Source of the DNA: AWTP1-13 sp963832445
GTDB lineage: Bacteria > Pseudomonadota > Alphaproteobacteria > Rhizobiales > Hyphomicrobiaceae
DNA length: 64,000 nt
Assembly (NCBI GenBank): GCA_963832445.1
Contig: CAWHUM010000024.1
Location: 1 to 64,000, forward strand
Direction of reading: 5' to 3'
Below are positions 1 to 8,856 of the stretch, piece after piece (positions within the stretch are counted from its first letter, which is position 1; every line of letters starts with the position of its first letter). The notes below the pieces were generated by a model, which saw only the letters and a list, made by a program, of their open reading frames with translations, had not been told where the DNA came from and ran no database searches. The translations under genes were made by a program, and so were the position numbers.

Positions 1-778
1 GCTTGAAGAGAGTGCGGCCGGGAACCCGGGAAGCCGCAGCGATGTCGGCCAACGCGATCGGTTCATCCAGGTGGGAATGCATGTAGTCGATGGCGCGCTT
101 GACATCGCGCGGCGCCATCGGCCGGTCCAGCCGCTGCAGGGCTTCGCTGTAATTGTGAGGGTGAGATAGCAGCAGCGCGGTCGTGATGAACTGCTCGAAT
201 GCGCTGGCCGCCGGAGAATTCCACAGCACGGAGCCGCTCCGTTCCAGGTCGAGCACAACCGAAAGGATATGGAGCGCTAGGCTGCGCCCGTATCCACGCG
301 TGAGGTCCATTCCCGCCGCGAAGCTGACCGGCTTGTCGGGCGGCTCGCCCAGCAGGGCCGCAAGCTGCGAGCTGACAGCCACGCCATGCAGGGAAAGCTG
401 AATTCGCCTGCTGTCCGGCTCCGAAAGGAATGTGCATTCCTCCTGCGTGGGCGAAGTGATGGCGGCCCGGTTCGGCGCGCAGGCGACGGTGTCGTAGCCG
501 ATGGTCGCTTCCAGATGGCCGCGAAGAGGCAGCTGCATCCAATAGTCCGTGCGGTCGCGCGCGGGAGAAAAGGCCACTGACGCGGCGCCGTACTGGATGT
601 AACCGACATAAGACTGCGGGAGATAGACGCCATTGATGCGCGTATCGAGGCGCCCCCCATGCTTGGGCGGAAGATCGATGCGATAGTTCTTGCCGTGCAG
701 GAAAGCGCGGATTTCTTCCGCATTCCGGCTCTGAAAGAGCCGCAGGCGCTCCAGAAGCGGCGCAGGGGGCTGGGGCAT
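1..778 (-). CDS. AraC-family transcriptional regulator, C-terminus beyond the window
   Basis: About 259 codons are present and the gene runs off the left edge. The start is the ATG at 776-778, preceded by GGGAGAAAAGGCA. The first ~170 residues fit the AraC_binding_2 type sensor domain. Near the edge, DVKRAIDYMHSHLDEPIALA and the helix after it (DIAAASRVPGRTLFK) are the first helix-turn-helix of an AraC DNA-binding domain. The second HTH lies outside the window. Such proteins usually activate a neighbouring catabolic gene, but the target is not visible here. The effector is unknown. Confidence 0.85.
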   Translation of the reverse strand, partial: MPQPPAPLLERLRLFQSRNAEEIRAFLHGKNYRIDLPPKHGGRLDTRINGVYLPQSYVGYIQYGAASVAFSPARDRTDYWMQLPLRGHLEATIGYDTVACAPNRAAITSPTQEECTFLSEPDSRRIQLSLHGVAVSSQLAALLGEPPDKPVSFAAGMDLTRGYGRSLALHILSVVLDLERSGSVLWNSPAASAFEQFITTALLLSHPHNYSEALQRLDRPMAPRDVKRAIDYMHSHLDEPIALADIAAASRVPGRTLFK

Positions 779-943
779 TGCCTTTTCTCCCGTTCGCGCA
801 TCACCCCGCAGTTGCACCTGGCGCGTGGATGGACTCCCGCTTCCGCCGCGTATTCTTGCATTTTTCGGATAGTGGCGCTGCTGGATTTGTGGCGAAAGGG
901 ATGTGCGCCCTTGCGCAGGGCACACAACCATAGGAATTGCACT

Positions 944-1249
944 GTGGATCTTTGGAACCCGCTGGACCTGCTCCATCGTACGCGAGCGGCAGATGCTAAA
1001 TCGGCTTGGGCGCTTAACGCCGCCGGCGCACTCGCCGTTGCTGTTTTCGCGATCGCTGCTACCGGCCCTACCGCGATGGCCGCCGCTGCGAAGTGCAAGA
1101 ACAACGCAAACCAATACGTCGCGTGCACCGACAAGCTCAAAGCCAGGACGCAGCCCAAGAAGGCGGCCGACTGGCTTCCCAAGATCGAGGGGATCAAAGG
1201 TGAATCCACCGACAAGGACGCGCGGCGTGGCCCGCGCCTGCGCAAATAG
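944..1249 (+). CDS. Small secreted Lys-rich protein, paralogue of the 1413 gene (start uncertain)
   Basis: The C-terminal part contains a hydrophobic stretch, an Ala-rich cleavage region, then AKCKNNANQYVACTDKLKA, which closely matches the product at 1413-1628. The start is unclear. The ATG at the position equivalent to the paralogue's start (about 993) is out of frame with the body, so the ancestral signal peptide start looks shifted. A GTG at 944 with AGGA eight bases upstream gives a 101-residue product but a poor n-region. The gene may be decaying. The function of the family is unknown. Confidence 0.45.
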   Translation: MDLWNPLDLLHRTRAADAKSAWALNAAGALAVAVFAIAATGPTAMAAAAKCKNNANQYVACTDKLKARTQPKKAADWLPKIEGIKGESTDKDARRGPRLRK

Positions 1250-1459
1250 TGAAGCAGACCGCCTGTCGGTCCCCGCACGCAGATTTTCCGCCTTCGGCAA
1301 GGTCCGCGGCGCGACCCCAGAATTGCCGTCGTGGCTTGTATCGCAGACGTGAACCTTTCCGCCCTCGACCGCGACAAATTGGATGGCCAAGCAGAACCCA
1401 AGGAGATCGCAAATGTTGAAAGTTGCCCTCATCGCCGCCGCCGGCGCACTTGCCGTTAC
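1232..1459. repeat. Direct repeat, copy 1 (228 bp)
   Basis: This copy spans the end of the gene at 944, an intergenic leader, an RBS and the first codons of the 1413 gene. It matches 1654-1881 at a constant offset of 422 bases, with only two mismatches found (at 1247 and 1451). The near identity points to a recent tandem duplication. Confidence 0.9.
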
Positions 1460-1628
1460 CGTTCTCGCGACCGCCGTTACCGGCCCAGAGGCGATGGCTG
1501 CCGCGCCGAAGTGCAAGAACAAGGCTAACAAGTATGTGGCGTGCACCGACAAACTCAAGGCGAAGTCCCCTCGGCGGTCATCCGACGTTGACGGTCGCGA
1601 TTTCCTCACATGGCAAAGAGGCAAATAA
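1413..1628 (+). CDS. Small secreted protein with signal peptide
   Basis: The product is 71 residues. The start at 1413 is set by AGGAG at 1401-1405; an in-frame ATG at 1383 has no such site. The N-terminus MLKVALIAAAGALAVTVLAT followed by an Ala-rich region is a clear Sec signal peptide. The mature part has KCKNKANKYVACTDKLKAK with two cysteines that could pair. It resembles short alphaproteobacterial exported proteins of unknown function. Its promoter, leader and first 15 codons lie in a 228-bp direct repeat. Confidence 0.6.
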   Translation: MLKVALIAAAGALAVTVLATAVTGPEAMAAAPKCKNKANKYVACTDKLKAKSPRRSSDVDGRDFLTWQRGK

Positions 1629-1653
1629 GCTCGGGGCTGGCCAGCGACAATCA

Positions 1654-1881
1654 CCGCGCCTGCGCAAACAGTGAAGCAGACCGCCTGTCGGTCCCCGCAC
1701 GCAGATTTTCCGCCTTCGGCAAGGTCCGCGGCGCGACCCCAGAATTGCCGTCGTGGCTTGTATCGCAGACGTGAACCTTTCCGCCCTCGACCGCGACAAA
1801 TTGGATGGCCAAGCAGAACCCAAGGAGATCGCAAATGTTGAAAGTTGCCCTCATCGCCGCCGCCGGCGCACTCGCCGTTAC
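1654..1881. repeat. Direct repeat, copy 2 (228 bp)
   Basis: This is the second copy of 1232-1459. It carries the RBS, the ATG at 1835 and the signal-peptide codons, then breaks off. The sequence after 1881 is unrelated to the downstream part of the 1413 gene. Confidence 0.9.
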
Positions 1882-1921
1882 GCGAATAAAAAGGAAGCAG
1901 AGCTCGCGGCGACGCAAGTGA
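1835..1921 (+). pseudogene. Truncated duplicate of the 1413 secreted-protein gene
   Basis: Only the first 16 codons match the 1413 gene (MLKVALIAAAGALAVT). The frame then runs into twelve basic residues (RIKRKQSSRRRK) and a TGA at 1919. The mature domain is missing. The RBS and leader are intact, so a signal-peptide-only product could still be made. I read it as a by-product of the 228-bp duplication. Confidence 0.7.
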
Positions 1922-1981
1922 TCTCAGGTCCCGCGATGCCGCTGGCTGTGTGGCGGCAGCAAACCGAAGAGGAGGAATGCA

Positions 1982-2251
1982 ATGACACGCATGATGTGTT
2001 CGAGCTTGGCGGCCGCCTTGATCTTCGCCGTGGCCGCAGGCGCGCCGACCGCTGAGGCCGCAAAGAAACGCGTGACGGCAAAGACCACGAGCTCCGCTCC
2101 TGCTGCCTCAATAAAATCAAGACAACCGGCGGTTCGGTGCGATTGCACCAACTGTAGCGCTCCCCATTGCGGCGCCAGCCAGCTCCCAGTGCTCATGGTA
2201 CTCCCCGACCACTCTAGGCAAACTCCTGGGCCGCGCCTGCGACGTCGGTGA
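1982..2251 (+). CDS. Small secreted protein, hypothetical
   Basis: The product is 89 residues, starting at an ATG after GAGGAGGAATGCA. The N-terminus MTRMMCSSLAAALIFAVAAG followed by APTAEAA is a good signal peptide. The mature part is basic and Ser/Thr-rich, with a cluster of cysteines (CDCTNCSAPHC) that could bind metal or form disulfides. No family is recognised. It lies in the same small-secreted-protein cluster as the genes at 944 and 1413. Confidence 0.5.
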   Translation: MTRMMCSSLAAALIFAVAAGAPTAEAAKKRVTAKTTSSAPAASIKSRQPAVRCDCTNCSAPHCGASQLPVLMVLPDHSRQTPGPRLRRR

Positions 2252-2392
2252 AGGAGACCACCTGCCGGCCCCTCCGGCTCAGTAAGGCGATCCGCGGCAG
2301 GTAGCCTCATATCCCAGAGTGAACCTTCCGCGCGCGGACCGCGACAAAGGGACGGTCCGGGAGAACACAAGGAGGTCACGATGTCGAAAGCT
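2231..2392. repeat. Diverged third copy of the leader repeat
   Basis: It keeps CCGCGCCTGCG at the left, the gtgaa(c/g)gagaccnCCTG(t/c)CGG block, GTGAACCTT, GACCGCGACAAA and an AAGGAGGTC RBS with an ATG at 2381, in the same order as 1232-1459. It is clearly diverged. The ATG opens an 11-residue frame (MSKAAESRPVP), again only the start of the family signal peptide. Confidence 0.6.
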
Positions 2393-2450
2393 GCAGAGTC
2401 CCGGCCGGTGCCATAATCCATTTGGGGAAGCCTGCAAAGGAGGATTGCAC

Positions 2451-2714
2451 ATGGGTTCGAAAGTCAAACCGCACACCCGGTCCGATGCGGACATATCCTC
2501 TGAGCAGAGGGTCAGCCGGCGCTCGCTGCTCGCGCTGATCGGCATCGGCGCCGCAGTTGGTGCTGCAGCGGTTCTCCTGCCAGTGACACGCGGCGAAGCG
2601 CAGTTTTTTGACGTATTCACTGGGGATCTAAATTTAGATAAAGCTCCCAGCAAGAAATCTGCAAAGAAACTCAGAGCCAGGCTGCCGCCGAGGAAATCAA
2701 CCAAGTCGCGTTGA
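2451..2714 (+). CDS. Small Tat-type exported or anchored protein, hypothetical
   Basis: The product is 87 residues. The start at 2451 is favoured by AAAGGAGG eleven bases upstream over an in-frame ATG at 2319. Residues around 25-55 read SRRSLLALIGIGAAVGAAAV, a twin-arginine-like signal followed by a long apolar helix. The C-terminus is strongly basic (KKSAKKLRARLPPRKS). No family is recognised. Short Tat-signal proteins of this kind are common in Bradyrhizobium relatives, and their role is unknown. Confidence 0.5.
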   Translation: MGSKVKPHTRSDADISSEQRVSRRSLLALIGIGAAVGAAAVLLPVTRGEAQFFDVFTGDLNLDKAPSKKSAKKLRARLPPRKSTKSR

Positions 2715-2901
2715 AAGAGCAGGTGGCCAACCCCTCAGCCGTGGAGCCGCGCTCCAGGCCGTGCGGCGAAGCCTGCGTCAGGGCCATAACGTCGGATCTG
2801 CGCATCGGAGCTCGGGGCTGCGGAGCAAGCACCCGCGGCGCTTCGATAGGCTTCGCCGGTCGAGCGTAGCGGCATGCCGGGCGTTGCGGCTTGCGCGCGC
2901 G

Positions 2902-2990
2902 GGCAGCCCCGACGGCACGCGGATCGTCACCGGCCCTTCTGATAATACAGCGCGAGCGTGGGACGCCAAGACCTTCTCCGTGTTCGGTAT
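2902..2990 (+). pseudogene. WD40-repeat fragment
   Basis: About 29 codons read GSPDGTRIVTGPSDNTARAW followed by DAKT, a near-perfect WD40 blade (compare FSPDGTRIVTGSDDNTARVWD). The flanking sequence has no further blades, so this is a single leftover from a beta-propeller protein. It marks the region as a graveyard of rearranged DNA. Confidence 0.6.
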
Positions 2991-3114
2991 GGGGGTAGGG
3001 AGGCGCAGGGCCGCCTGATCGGGGCCGACGGCGATTTGTCAGACTGTTGCTGCCTCCCCGGAGTTGGAGTTGGTGCGCGGTGCGCGCTGTGTTGCGCCCC
3101 GCATGAGTCCGTTG

Positions 3115-3736
3115 ATGCCGAGTAGGCCCAGGGAATTTCACCCCGAGCCTCTCACAGATCCGGACTTGATACTCTCGCATCATCCGGCTCGTGCCATCGC
3201 GCGAAGGCTGCCGCCTTCCACTGAACGAAGGGCTCCTCCCGGCGAACCAGTTGGCCCAAATCAGCGACGATGGCCCACCTCCTTCGCTCCAGCCCCATTA
3301 CAGGGCCTTCGTCGCTACTACGAGGCAGTCCGCCCCTCCCCAGCGCATCGGTACTTTCGGCCTCGCGGTTGGAGCCGCTTGTGCCTTTTCCCTTGGCATC
3401 GCCGGTCAGGTTCTCACGTTCCGTACGAAAGCCTGGTCGAGCTTCGCGCCGCCTACATGCCGGATGCCGCTCGGGCAGTATCAGGACATCTCCCGAGCTG
3501 ATCCCGGAGGAAGTGCCAGCCCCCGGTTCTGACATCGTCTAAGCAAGTTTCGACACTTCTGCAGCGGTTTGCTTGCGCTCGCCTCTCTCAACCATGCCTG
3601 CCGGGATCATCGTCCCGACGTTTCCGCGACGCTCACCACCACGGCTTTTGGCCGCAGCAGCTCGCGGTGGCTTGGGATCGGCGACCTGATCACCGAACCC
3701 GAAGGGCCCTCCTTCATCTCTCGTACAGTTGCGCAC
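3115..3736 (-). mobile_element. Group II intron lacking its reverse-transcriptase ORF
   Basis: Read on the minus strand, the element starts GTGCG (3736 downward), the group II 5' consensus. It carries leader motifs I recognise from bacterial group II introns (AAGTACCGATGC, CGTAGTAGCGA, CTGTAATGGGG). It then has a 34-nt domain V at 3190-3157: nine-base-pair lower stem GAGCCGGAT/GTCCGGATC, AA bulge, five-base-pair upper stem, GAGA tetraloop. Domain VI follows with a bulged A (3123) in CCTACTC, eight bases from a 3' end in AT at 3115. The length is 622 nt with no room for the usual ~1.2-1.5 kb RT in domain IV. The G of the AGC triad faces A instead of the usual U, so activity is doubtful. All overlapping reading frames here are artefacts of the structured RNA. 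Confidence 0.78.
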
Positions 3737-4068
3737 CGCCGCGTGGACCGGCGATGCTCGTGACGCAAGGCACTTCCTTGCCGTGCCGGTTAAGGGCTTG
3801 ATTCGTCAGAGAACGGTGTCACTTTCACCATGCCGAAGCGGTCGCCGGACCGGGGAAAGATGGCCCGCTGCTGCAGACCTCACTCAACACGTAGGGCAAT
3901 ACGCACGGAGCTCTGTGAGCAATCCACCACGTCGGTCTAGGTGTCGGCGAGCCATGTGTGCAGGTTGACACTGGCGGTGAGCTCGGCCCGACGGCCCTAC
4001 TGAGGCATCAAGATGGGCGGGACCCTAGTAAGGAATGTCCTACGCACTCTCGGAAATTGGATCAAGCC
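3737..4068. other. Non-coding stretch before ppk2
   Basis: There is no convincing gene. In-frame ATGs for PPK2 further upstream would add residues absent from the family. I see no clear promoter or repeat here. Confidence 0.5.
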
Positions 4069-4938
4069 ATGAAACAACTCACCAAAGAATTCCGCGTCCG
4101 GCCGGGCGAAACGGTCGACCTCAAGCGCCGCCCGACGCGGGTCGATCCGGTGCATAGCTCCAAGCAGGAGTACAAGCAGCTCCTAGATGAGCATGTTGCA
4201 CGGTTGAGCGCTCAGCAAGAGCTGCTCTACGCCTCCAACCGGCATGCCGTGCTCATCATCTTCCAGGCCATGGATGCCGCCGGAAAGGACGGCTGCATCA
4301 AGCACGTGATGTCCGGTGTCAACCCGCAGGGCTGCGATGTCTTCAGTTACAGCCATCCAAGTCCGGCCGAGCTACGGCACGATTTCCTCTGGCGCACCAC
4401 TCGCGACCTCCCGGAGCGAGGGAAAATCGTCATTTTTAACCGCTCGTACTACGAGGAAGTTCTCATCGTCCGCGTCCATCCGGAGATCCTGCGGGCCGAG
4501 GTCCTCCCGGATGACGGCGACGACAAAAAGATCTGGCAGAGCAGGTATCGCTCCATCGTCGGCTTAGAGCGCCACCTTCATGGCAACGGAACCCGCATCG
4601 TCAAGATCTTCCTCCACGTATCGAAGGAGGAGCAGCGCCGGCGACTCCTCGATCGGATCGACACGCAAGAGAAGAACTGGAAGATCAAGCCATCCGACAT
4701 CGAGGAGCGAAAATTCTGGAACCGGTACTGCAAGGCCTATGAGGATTGCCTATCCGCCACTAGCACCCCGGAGGCACCTTGGAATGTTGTCCCAGCCGAT
4801 GACAAGCTCACCGCCCGACTGTTCGTCTCCCACATCATACTGGAGACGCTGGATGGGTTTGAGATGACCTTCCCCGAGACGACTTCCGACCGCCGAAAGG
4901 AACTGCTGGCCATGCGGAAGCAGCTCCAAAGCGAGTAG
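4069..4938 (+). CDS. ppk2: Polyphosphate:nucleotide phosphotransferase, PPK2 family
   Basis: This 289-residue cytosolic kinase uses polyphosphate to phosphorylate nucleotides (NDP or NMP, depending on class). Walker A is FQAMDAAGKDG at about residues 64-74. The lid/Walker B region is IFNRSYYEEVLIVRVHP at about 122-138, and WKIKPSDIEERKFWNRY follows, all hallmarks of the single-domain PPK2 family. The length matches the TIGR03709-type group. I start at MKQLTKEF because the longer frame (3958) adds non-conserved residues. The gene stands alone, with mgtC next on the same strand. Confidence 0.9.
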   Translation: MKQLTKEFRVRPGETVDLKRRPTRVDPVHSSKQEYKQLLDEHVARLSAQQELLYASNRHAVLIIFQAMDAAGKDGCIKHVMSGVNPQGCDVFSYSHPSPAELRHDFLWRTTRDLPERGKIVIFNRSYYEEVLIVRVHPEILRAEVLPDDGDDKKIWQSRYRSIVGLERHLHGNGTRIVKIFLHVSKEEQRRRLLDRIDTQEKNWKIKPSDIEERKFWNRYCKAYEDCLSATSTPEAPWNVVPADDKLTARLFVSHIILETLDGFEMTFPETTSDRRKELLAMRKQLQSE

Positions 4939-5044
4939 GGCGTTGGGAGCCGGATATTGTATAGGATTACCTGAGATGGCCCATTTGCCGCAAACATATA
5001 GGCGTTGCAATCTCTCATACCGCGCATGAAGGAGCTGAAATCCT

Positions 5045-5512
5045 ATGGGCTGGTTGGACATAGCTCTTCGCCTCGGCAGCGCCATGTTGATCGGGGGCGC
5101 AATAGGCCTCAATCGCGATCTCCATCACAAGCCGACCGGGGTGAGAACACTTGGACTTGTTGCTCTCGGATCAACGCTCGCCGTTTTGGCCGTCGCCGGA
5201 GATCCGGCGGCCGTGAGCAGGGTCATCCAAGGCATCATCACGGGAATCGGCTTCTTGGGGGCAGGCGTGATCCTTCATCGGCCTACAGGCGGGAAGGTGC
5301 ATGGCCTCACGACCGCTGCGAGCATCTGGGTTACTGCTGCAATGGGCGTGCTATGCGGCGTGGCAGCATGGCCAATTCTGGTCGTCGGAGTTTCGTTGGT
5401 ATTGCTGTTGCTCGTGTTCGGTGGCCCGGTCGAAAAGTGGTGTCACAAACGTCTGGGCTCCGATGACGATGAGCAGACGGAAACCCGATCCTCTGCGAAA
5501 GTGACAGGTTAA
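5045..5512 (+). CDS. MgtC/SapB family membrane protein
   Basis: The product is 155 residues with a GAAGGAG site before the start. It has four to five apolar helices and the conserved MgtC N-terminal pattern: GGAIGLNRDLHHKPTGVRT in the first cytoplasmic loop, then GIGFLGAGVILH and HGLTTAASIWVTAAMG. It is short, lacking the C-terminal ACT-like domain of Salmonella MgtC. The family is linked to Mg2+ limitation and acid or phosphate stress. No Mg2+ leader is evident upstream. Confidence 0.88.
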   Translation: MGWLDIALRLGSAMLIGGAIGLNRDLHHKPTGVRTLGLVALGSTLAVLAVAGDPAAVSRVIQGIITGIGFLGAGVILHRPTGGKVHGLTTAASIWVTAAMGVLCGVAAWPILVVGVSLVLLLLVFGGPVEKWCHKRLGSDDDEQTETRSSAKVTG

Positions 5513-5707
5513 TCCGTTTACGCAGTCTGCTGCGGTGCATGAGTTCGAATCTGGCACTTTTCGGCCGTTCGCGGACGGAACGCGATAGGTCGGTTGTCGA
5601 GGGTAAAGCTGACGCGGCATGTCCGCTGTTGCGACTACCGCGGTGGGCGATCACATTCCATCAATGGGCCCGGCCGTCGCGCAGGCGGCTGGCCATGGAG
5701 ATGCGGC

Positions 5708-6554
5708 ATGGCGAGAACTGAGATGATTGGACCCGGCAATGTTGCCGTCGTGACTGGCGCAGCGCTCGGGATCGGCCGCGCTATGTGCAAGCGGTTTGCG
5801 CAAGCAGGGATGTCGGTCGTCCTGGCCGACCTGCCCGGCGGCGATCTGGACGACGCCGTTGAAACGGTTGCTGCCGCATCACCGCGTGGGCACCAGGCGA
5901 TCCTCGGCATGGCCACGGATGTCGCCGACCCACGGCAGGTTGAAGAGCTGCGCGAAACCGTCACGGCGAGGTTCGGCAAATGCAACGTTTTGGTCAACAA
6001 CGCGGCGACACGTGTTGGGCGCGGACATCAGGCCGGGCTGGACGAATGGCGCCGGGCGATGGACGTGAACCTGTTTGGGCCAGTGCTGGGCGTACGGGCA
6101 TTCTCTGCCTGCGATGCTCGCGAGTCAGGAGCCGGGCATGATCGTCATTGTCGGCTCGAAGCAGGGGATCACCAATCCTCCCGGACATCCAATCTACAAT
6201 ATGACGAAAGCGGCGCTGAAGACCTATGCTGAAGCCCTTGAGCATGAGTTGCGATCGAATCCGGAGAACCAGGGCGACAGCCGCGTTACGGTGCGTCTGC
6301 TCATCCCGGGCTGGACCACGACAGGCAAACAAGAACACAAGCCCGGCGCTTGGCTGCCGGAGCAGGTTGTCGACACGTTGCTGGCGGGGATCGCGCGCGG
6401 GGATTTCTACATCATCTGTCCGGACGGCGAGGTGAGCGTGGAGATGGACCGGAAGCGCATACTGTGGGCGGCGGCAGACATCATCGAGAGTCGTCCACCG
6501 CTGTCACGCTGGCACCCCGACTACGCCGAACGGGCAAGAGAGGCGTGCTCCTGA
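5708..6554 (+). pseudogene. Short-chain dehydrogenase/reductase, frameshifted
   Basis: From ATG 5708 (GGAG 8-11 bases upstream) the frame gives TGAALGIGRAM (NAD(P) glycine motif), NNAATR and MDVNLFGPVLGVRAF. The homologous sequence then continues in the next frame as LPAMLASQEPGMIVIVGSKQG, with catalytic YNMTK. Removing one base near 6101-6106 restores a continuous 281-residue SDR ending at 6554. The substrate is unknown. The break may be real or an assembly error; five other genes here show the same single extra base. Confidence 0.8.
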
Positions 6555-6757
6555 TCGGATCTCCATAGTCACTCTGGTCGTCCGGCGCTCATTCGCCCGC
6601 CAAGCGGACGAGGGCCTTGGAATGCCGCATGTCCGCAAAGGAGACGTGGCTCAGCGCGTGCGCAAGAACACGCACTCTTGGCGCCCAACAATTGCACGAC
6701 GTCAGTTGCTCATCGCGGGGCGATCGGAATCCACTCCGGATTTCAGAGTGGTAATGC

Positions 6758-6895
6758 GTGTCCACGGCGCTCATAGAGATCGTGCCCGCTCTGCTGTTCT
6801 CGACGGCGCTGAATGGACTTGCGTTCACACTGCTCGCTTTCGCAGGCTACATGCGCGACCATTTCCGTCCGGAATCGGGCTCCGCCACCTCTTAG
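6758..6895 (+). CDS. Putative 45-residue membrane peptide
   Basis: It runs from GTG at 6758 (weak AGAGTGG upstream) to TAG at 6893. The product starts STALIEIVPALLFSTALNGL and continues AFTLLAFAGYMRDHF, one hydrophobic helix with an Asp/Glu-rich C-terminus. The coding look is good but the RBS is weak. No family is recognised. Confidence 0.35.
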   Translation: MSTALIEIVPALLFSTALNGLAFTLLAFAGYMRDHFRPESGSATS

Positions 6896-6978
6896 GAGCG
6901 TCCCGCGAAGTCCGGGAAGCCGAGCTCGACCATGGTGGGAACATCCGGTAGGTCGTGCCAGCGTTTGGCGCCGGTGAC
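6892..6978 (-). pseudogene. Remnant of a TctC/Bug-type solute-binding protein
   Basis: A short stretch reads AKRWHDLPDVPTMVELGFPD on the minus strand. This matches the conserved region near the C-terminus of Bug proteins (SxxRxxxLPDVPTxxExG(F/Y)), compare KNWPNVPTLTELGIK in the tctC product at 56681. The rest of the protein is missing. Confidence 0.5.
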
Positions 6979-7156
6979 GGCGGGACCGACGGTGGGCGAA
7001 ACCAAGCATGCCAAGCGAGCCGCATACCAAATTCCTAACGGTCGTGGAGCGAGGGGACGGCCATCTCTTAAGCCGCGCACAACCGCGTCGAAGCGGATTT
7101 GCAGGTGACGCGAAGGATAGGCGACCGCCCACTGCAATTCCGGCTTGGTGAGTCCA

Positions 7157-7984
7157 TCACTTCCAGAAGTGAGACGCCGCAATCGCGAAGTTTAAGTTCT
7201 GCGCATCCCTGATCGTGAAGGTCGTAACCCCGATCAGGTTGCCGCGATCATCGAACAGGCCGCCGCCGCTTGATCCCGGCGACATCGGGGCGCTGATCTG
7301 GATGTACTCGGTCTTATCGCCCGCTGTTCGGAGGCCGGACAGCAGGCCAGAACCCAACGTGTTGACCAACCCCTTGGGTGAGCCAATCGTGTACACGGTC
7401 TCGCCGACCAGCAGGCTGTCATATTCGCGGAACCCGGGTACGGGCTGGAGTTCGCCTTCGGCGCGGAGGAAGCAGCGATCCGTCGCCAGATCGGCACCGA
7501 TGACTTCGGCTCTGAGATTGATGTTGCCGTTGATGAGCGTAATGATCCGGCCCTGCGAGACAACGTGGCAGTTCGTGACCGCTTCACGCGCTGAGATCGC
7601 CACAGCCGAGCCCTGGGATCGGACTTGAGATGCCTGCCCGAGGACCGTGACCGTGTAGACAGATTGGCTCAATCGCTTGAACAATTCACTAGGTGGCAGT
7701 GCGTATCTGAGCGTCCGAGACGGCTTGGGTCCCGGTACTGACCAGGGTGGCAAGCTTGGCTCCGGCCTGCGCACTACGGCGGGCTCGGGCTTCGACGACT
7801 TGACGATCTTGGTCTTGGTAGCGCTGGTGCGCTCAGCGATCCGATCTGGTTGAATCGGCGCAAGACCCAGCGGGGGCAACCCTCGGGTTTGATCCGAGAC
7901 GAATCCGGATATCGTCTGCTGCGCCTCCGCACATCCGGCCAAGCAAAGACACAAAATCGCGGCCGACAAGCTCGATACCTTCAT
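7157..7984 (-). CDS. Secreted trypsin-like serine protease (S1C type), probable lipoprotein
   Basis: The product is 275 residues. The N-terminus MKVSSLSAAILCLCLAGCAE has a lipobox (LAGC, Cys18), so it is probably anchored in the outer membrane facing the periplasm. A Pro-rich linker of ~70 residues precedes the protease domain. The catalytic triad is visible: His140 (TNCHVV), Asp169 (DLATDRCF) and Ser239 (PGSSGGGLFD). There is no PDZ domain, unlike DegP. It may act in stress or envelope protein turnover. It is monocistronic. Confidence 0.82.
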   Translation of the reverse strand: MKVSSLSAAILCLCLAGCAEAQQTISGFVSDQTRGLPPLGLAPIQPDRIAERTSATKTKIVKSSKPEPAVVRRPEPSLPPWSVPGPKPSRTLRYALPPSELFKRLSQSVYTVTVLGQASQVRSQGSAVAISAREAVTNCHVVSQGRIITLINGNINLRAEVIGADLATDRCFLRAEGELQPVPGFREYDSLLVGETVYTIGSPKGLVNTLGSGLLSGLRTAGDKTEYIQISAPMSPGSSGGGLFDDRGNLIGVTTFTIRDAQNLNFAIAASHFWK

Positions 7985-8263
7985 ACTGAGACCCTTCTAC
8001 GACCATGGTCAGGGTCGGAAGTGATTCGGGCTGCAATAGCCCGACGGTCTATTTGTGTGTGGAAAACGCAGGCTGTGGCCGATCAGGCGCCTGAAAACCT
8101 GTGACCAGCACGCGTGGCGAGACGCCCGCTCTAAGGATTCACTGGAGAAGGCATGGCGGCGTCCACCTCTGGAGAGGACATGGACGCGATCTTTCAGCCG
8201 AGGCCTCACGGGGCAATCGCGGTCGCCCCCCTGGCGCCAAATGCACATCGGCACGGAACAAAG

Positions 8264-8856
8264 TCAACTCTTCGGGCGCGAGGCTCCGGCACCAATCTTC
8301 TTGAGCTGGCGCAAGTCGTTTGCGGCTTCGGCGAGCAGCCAGTCCCGGAAGGTGACGATCTTCGGAAGCGCGGTTGTGGCCTGCGGACAGATGATCCAAT
8401 AGGTCTTGGAGAGGCGAAGGTCCTCGGCAAACGGGCGCAGCAACCGGCCGGCAATCAGGTCCGTGGCCGCCAGCGTCGTGCGCGCAAGCGCGATGCCCTG
8501 GCCGTCGATTGCAGCGTCGATTGCCATGCTGACGCGATTGAGCACCGGGCCATGCGCAATCTCCGCCCCCCGGACTCCGGCCGCGTCCAGCCATCTCGCC
8601 CAATCCTTGCGGTCGTCGACATGGATGAGAGGGAACCTGAGCACGTCGGCGGGTTTGGTCAGGCGATTGCGACCGACAAGCAGCTTGGGACTGCACACCG
8701 GAAACAGCTGCTCAGAGCTCAACCGGGCTACATCGAGGCCGGGCCAGTTGCCGTCGCCATGACGGACGGCGAGGTCGACATCCTCGCGCGCGAAGTCGAC
8801 GTGATGCAGCGTGGCTGATACGCGCAGGTCGATGCTCGGATGCGAAAAACGGTCAA
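8264..8856 (-). pseudogene. LysR-family regulator, C-terminal half only
   Basis: The minus-strand frame gives a GcvA-like LysR substrate-binding domain: SHPSIDLRVSATLHHVDFAR, then DLAVRHGDGNWPGLD, PVCSPKLL and FRDWLLAEA. The N-terminal winged helix and first part of the effector domain are absent. Homology stops at about 8856, where an unrelated gene fragment begins on the other strand. Without its DNA-binding domain it cannot act as a regulator. Confidence 0.8.

Noticed and set aside
3064..3542. Several overlapping hypothetical-protein frames on both strands
   Set aside because: They fall inside the structured group II intron RNA. Openness in many frames at once fits a structured RNA, not coding.
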